64,000 nucleotides of DNA, from positions 1 to 64,000 of the forward strand of contig JAUJYZ010000593.1 in NCBI GenBank assembly GCA_033675265.1. The letters are read 5' to 3'. Source of the DNA: Actinostola sp. cb2023. Taxonomy: Eukaryota > Cnidaria > Anthozoa > Actiniaria > Actinostolidae. Each line of letters starts with the position of its first letter. The first letter of the stretch is position 1. Shown piece after piece: positions 63,953 to 64,000 of the stretch. The position numbers and the translations under genes are program-made. Under the pieces are notes generated by a model. It had not been told where the DNA came from and made no database searches. It saw only the letters and a program-made list of their open reading frames with translations.

Positions 63953-64000
63953 TGTCTCACTTAGGGACAATAATCGAGGAGAAGGTGCTGCCTTTGTAAT
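63953..64000 (+). mobile_element. SINE-like tail cut by the window edge
   Basis: GAGAAGGTGCTGCCTTTGTA is nearly the same as 39,024-39,043, in a similar context, so a second copy of that repeat begins here. Confidence 0.5.

Overview
The window is animal nuclear DNA. It is AT-rich, with GT-AG introns, many small foldback transposons (MITEs), tRNA-derived SINE pieces, decayed DIRS-like retroelement fragments and many minisatellites. The repeat style looks like a marine invertebrate, possibly an anthozoan cnidarian, but the species cannot be fixed from the sequence.

Layout. (1) Bases 1 to about 33,366 form one giant inverted repeat. The left arm (1-16,858) is mirrored by the right arm (17,148-33,366) around a 289-bp spacer. 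The outer arms are nearly identical, while the innermost 1-3 kb of each arm is visibly diverged. The left arm runs off the window edge, so the palindrome is longer than what is seen. (2) The outer end of each arm carries an array of tiny hairpins of the form NNCA-(6 nt)-TGNN, spaced about 40-48 nt, whose stems co-vary. (3) Bases 23,633-61,743 on the minus strand hold one large gene of about 19 exons. It encodes an M1-family (aminopeptidase N/ERAP-like) protein of about 950 residues. Exons 1-13 lie in unique DNA (35-62 kb) and exons 14-19 lie inside the right palindrome arm. The left arm carries an inverted plus-strand copy of exons 14-19 (5,103-9,998). (4) Bases 55.7-60.7 kb, in intron 1, hold a hairpin minisatellite and a decayed DIRS-like retroelement. 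(5) Bases 61.8-64 kb are upstream flank with a gag-like zinc-knuckle relic and SINE sequence.

The M1 gene has kept its fold motifs and its reading phase across most exons but has lost every catalytic signature. GAMEN reads AAFEG, HEXXH reads HAVAR, the third zinc ligand Glu reads Gln, and the transition-state Tyr reads Phe. It therefore looks like a secreted or anchored M1 pseudopeptidase. One single-base frameshift in exon 2, and a phase conflict at a MITE-altered exon 14, mean that it could also be a decaying gene or contain assembly errors.

The rest is introns and intergenic DNA filled with arrays (units of 15, 19, 20, 37, 45, 54, 72 and 88 bp), microsatellites and at least a dozen foldback elements. 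Some of these can be dated against each other by empty sites or nesting. Most long open frames in the window are translations of these arrays and are not genes.
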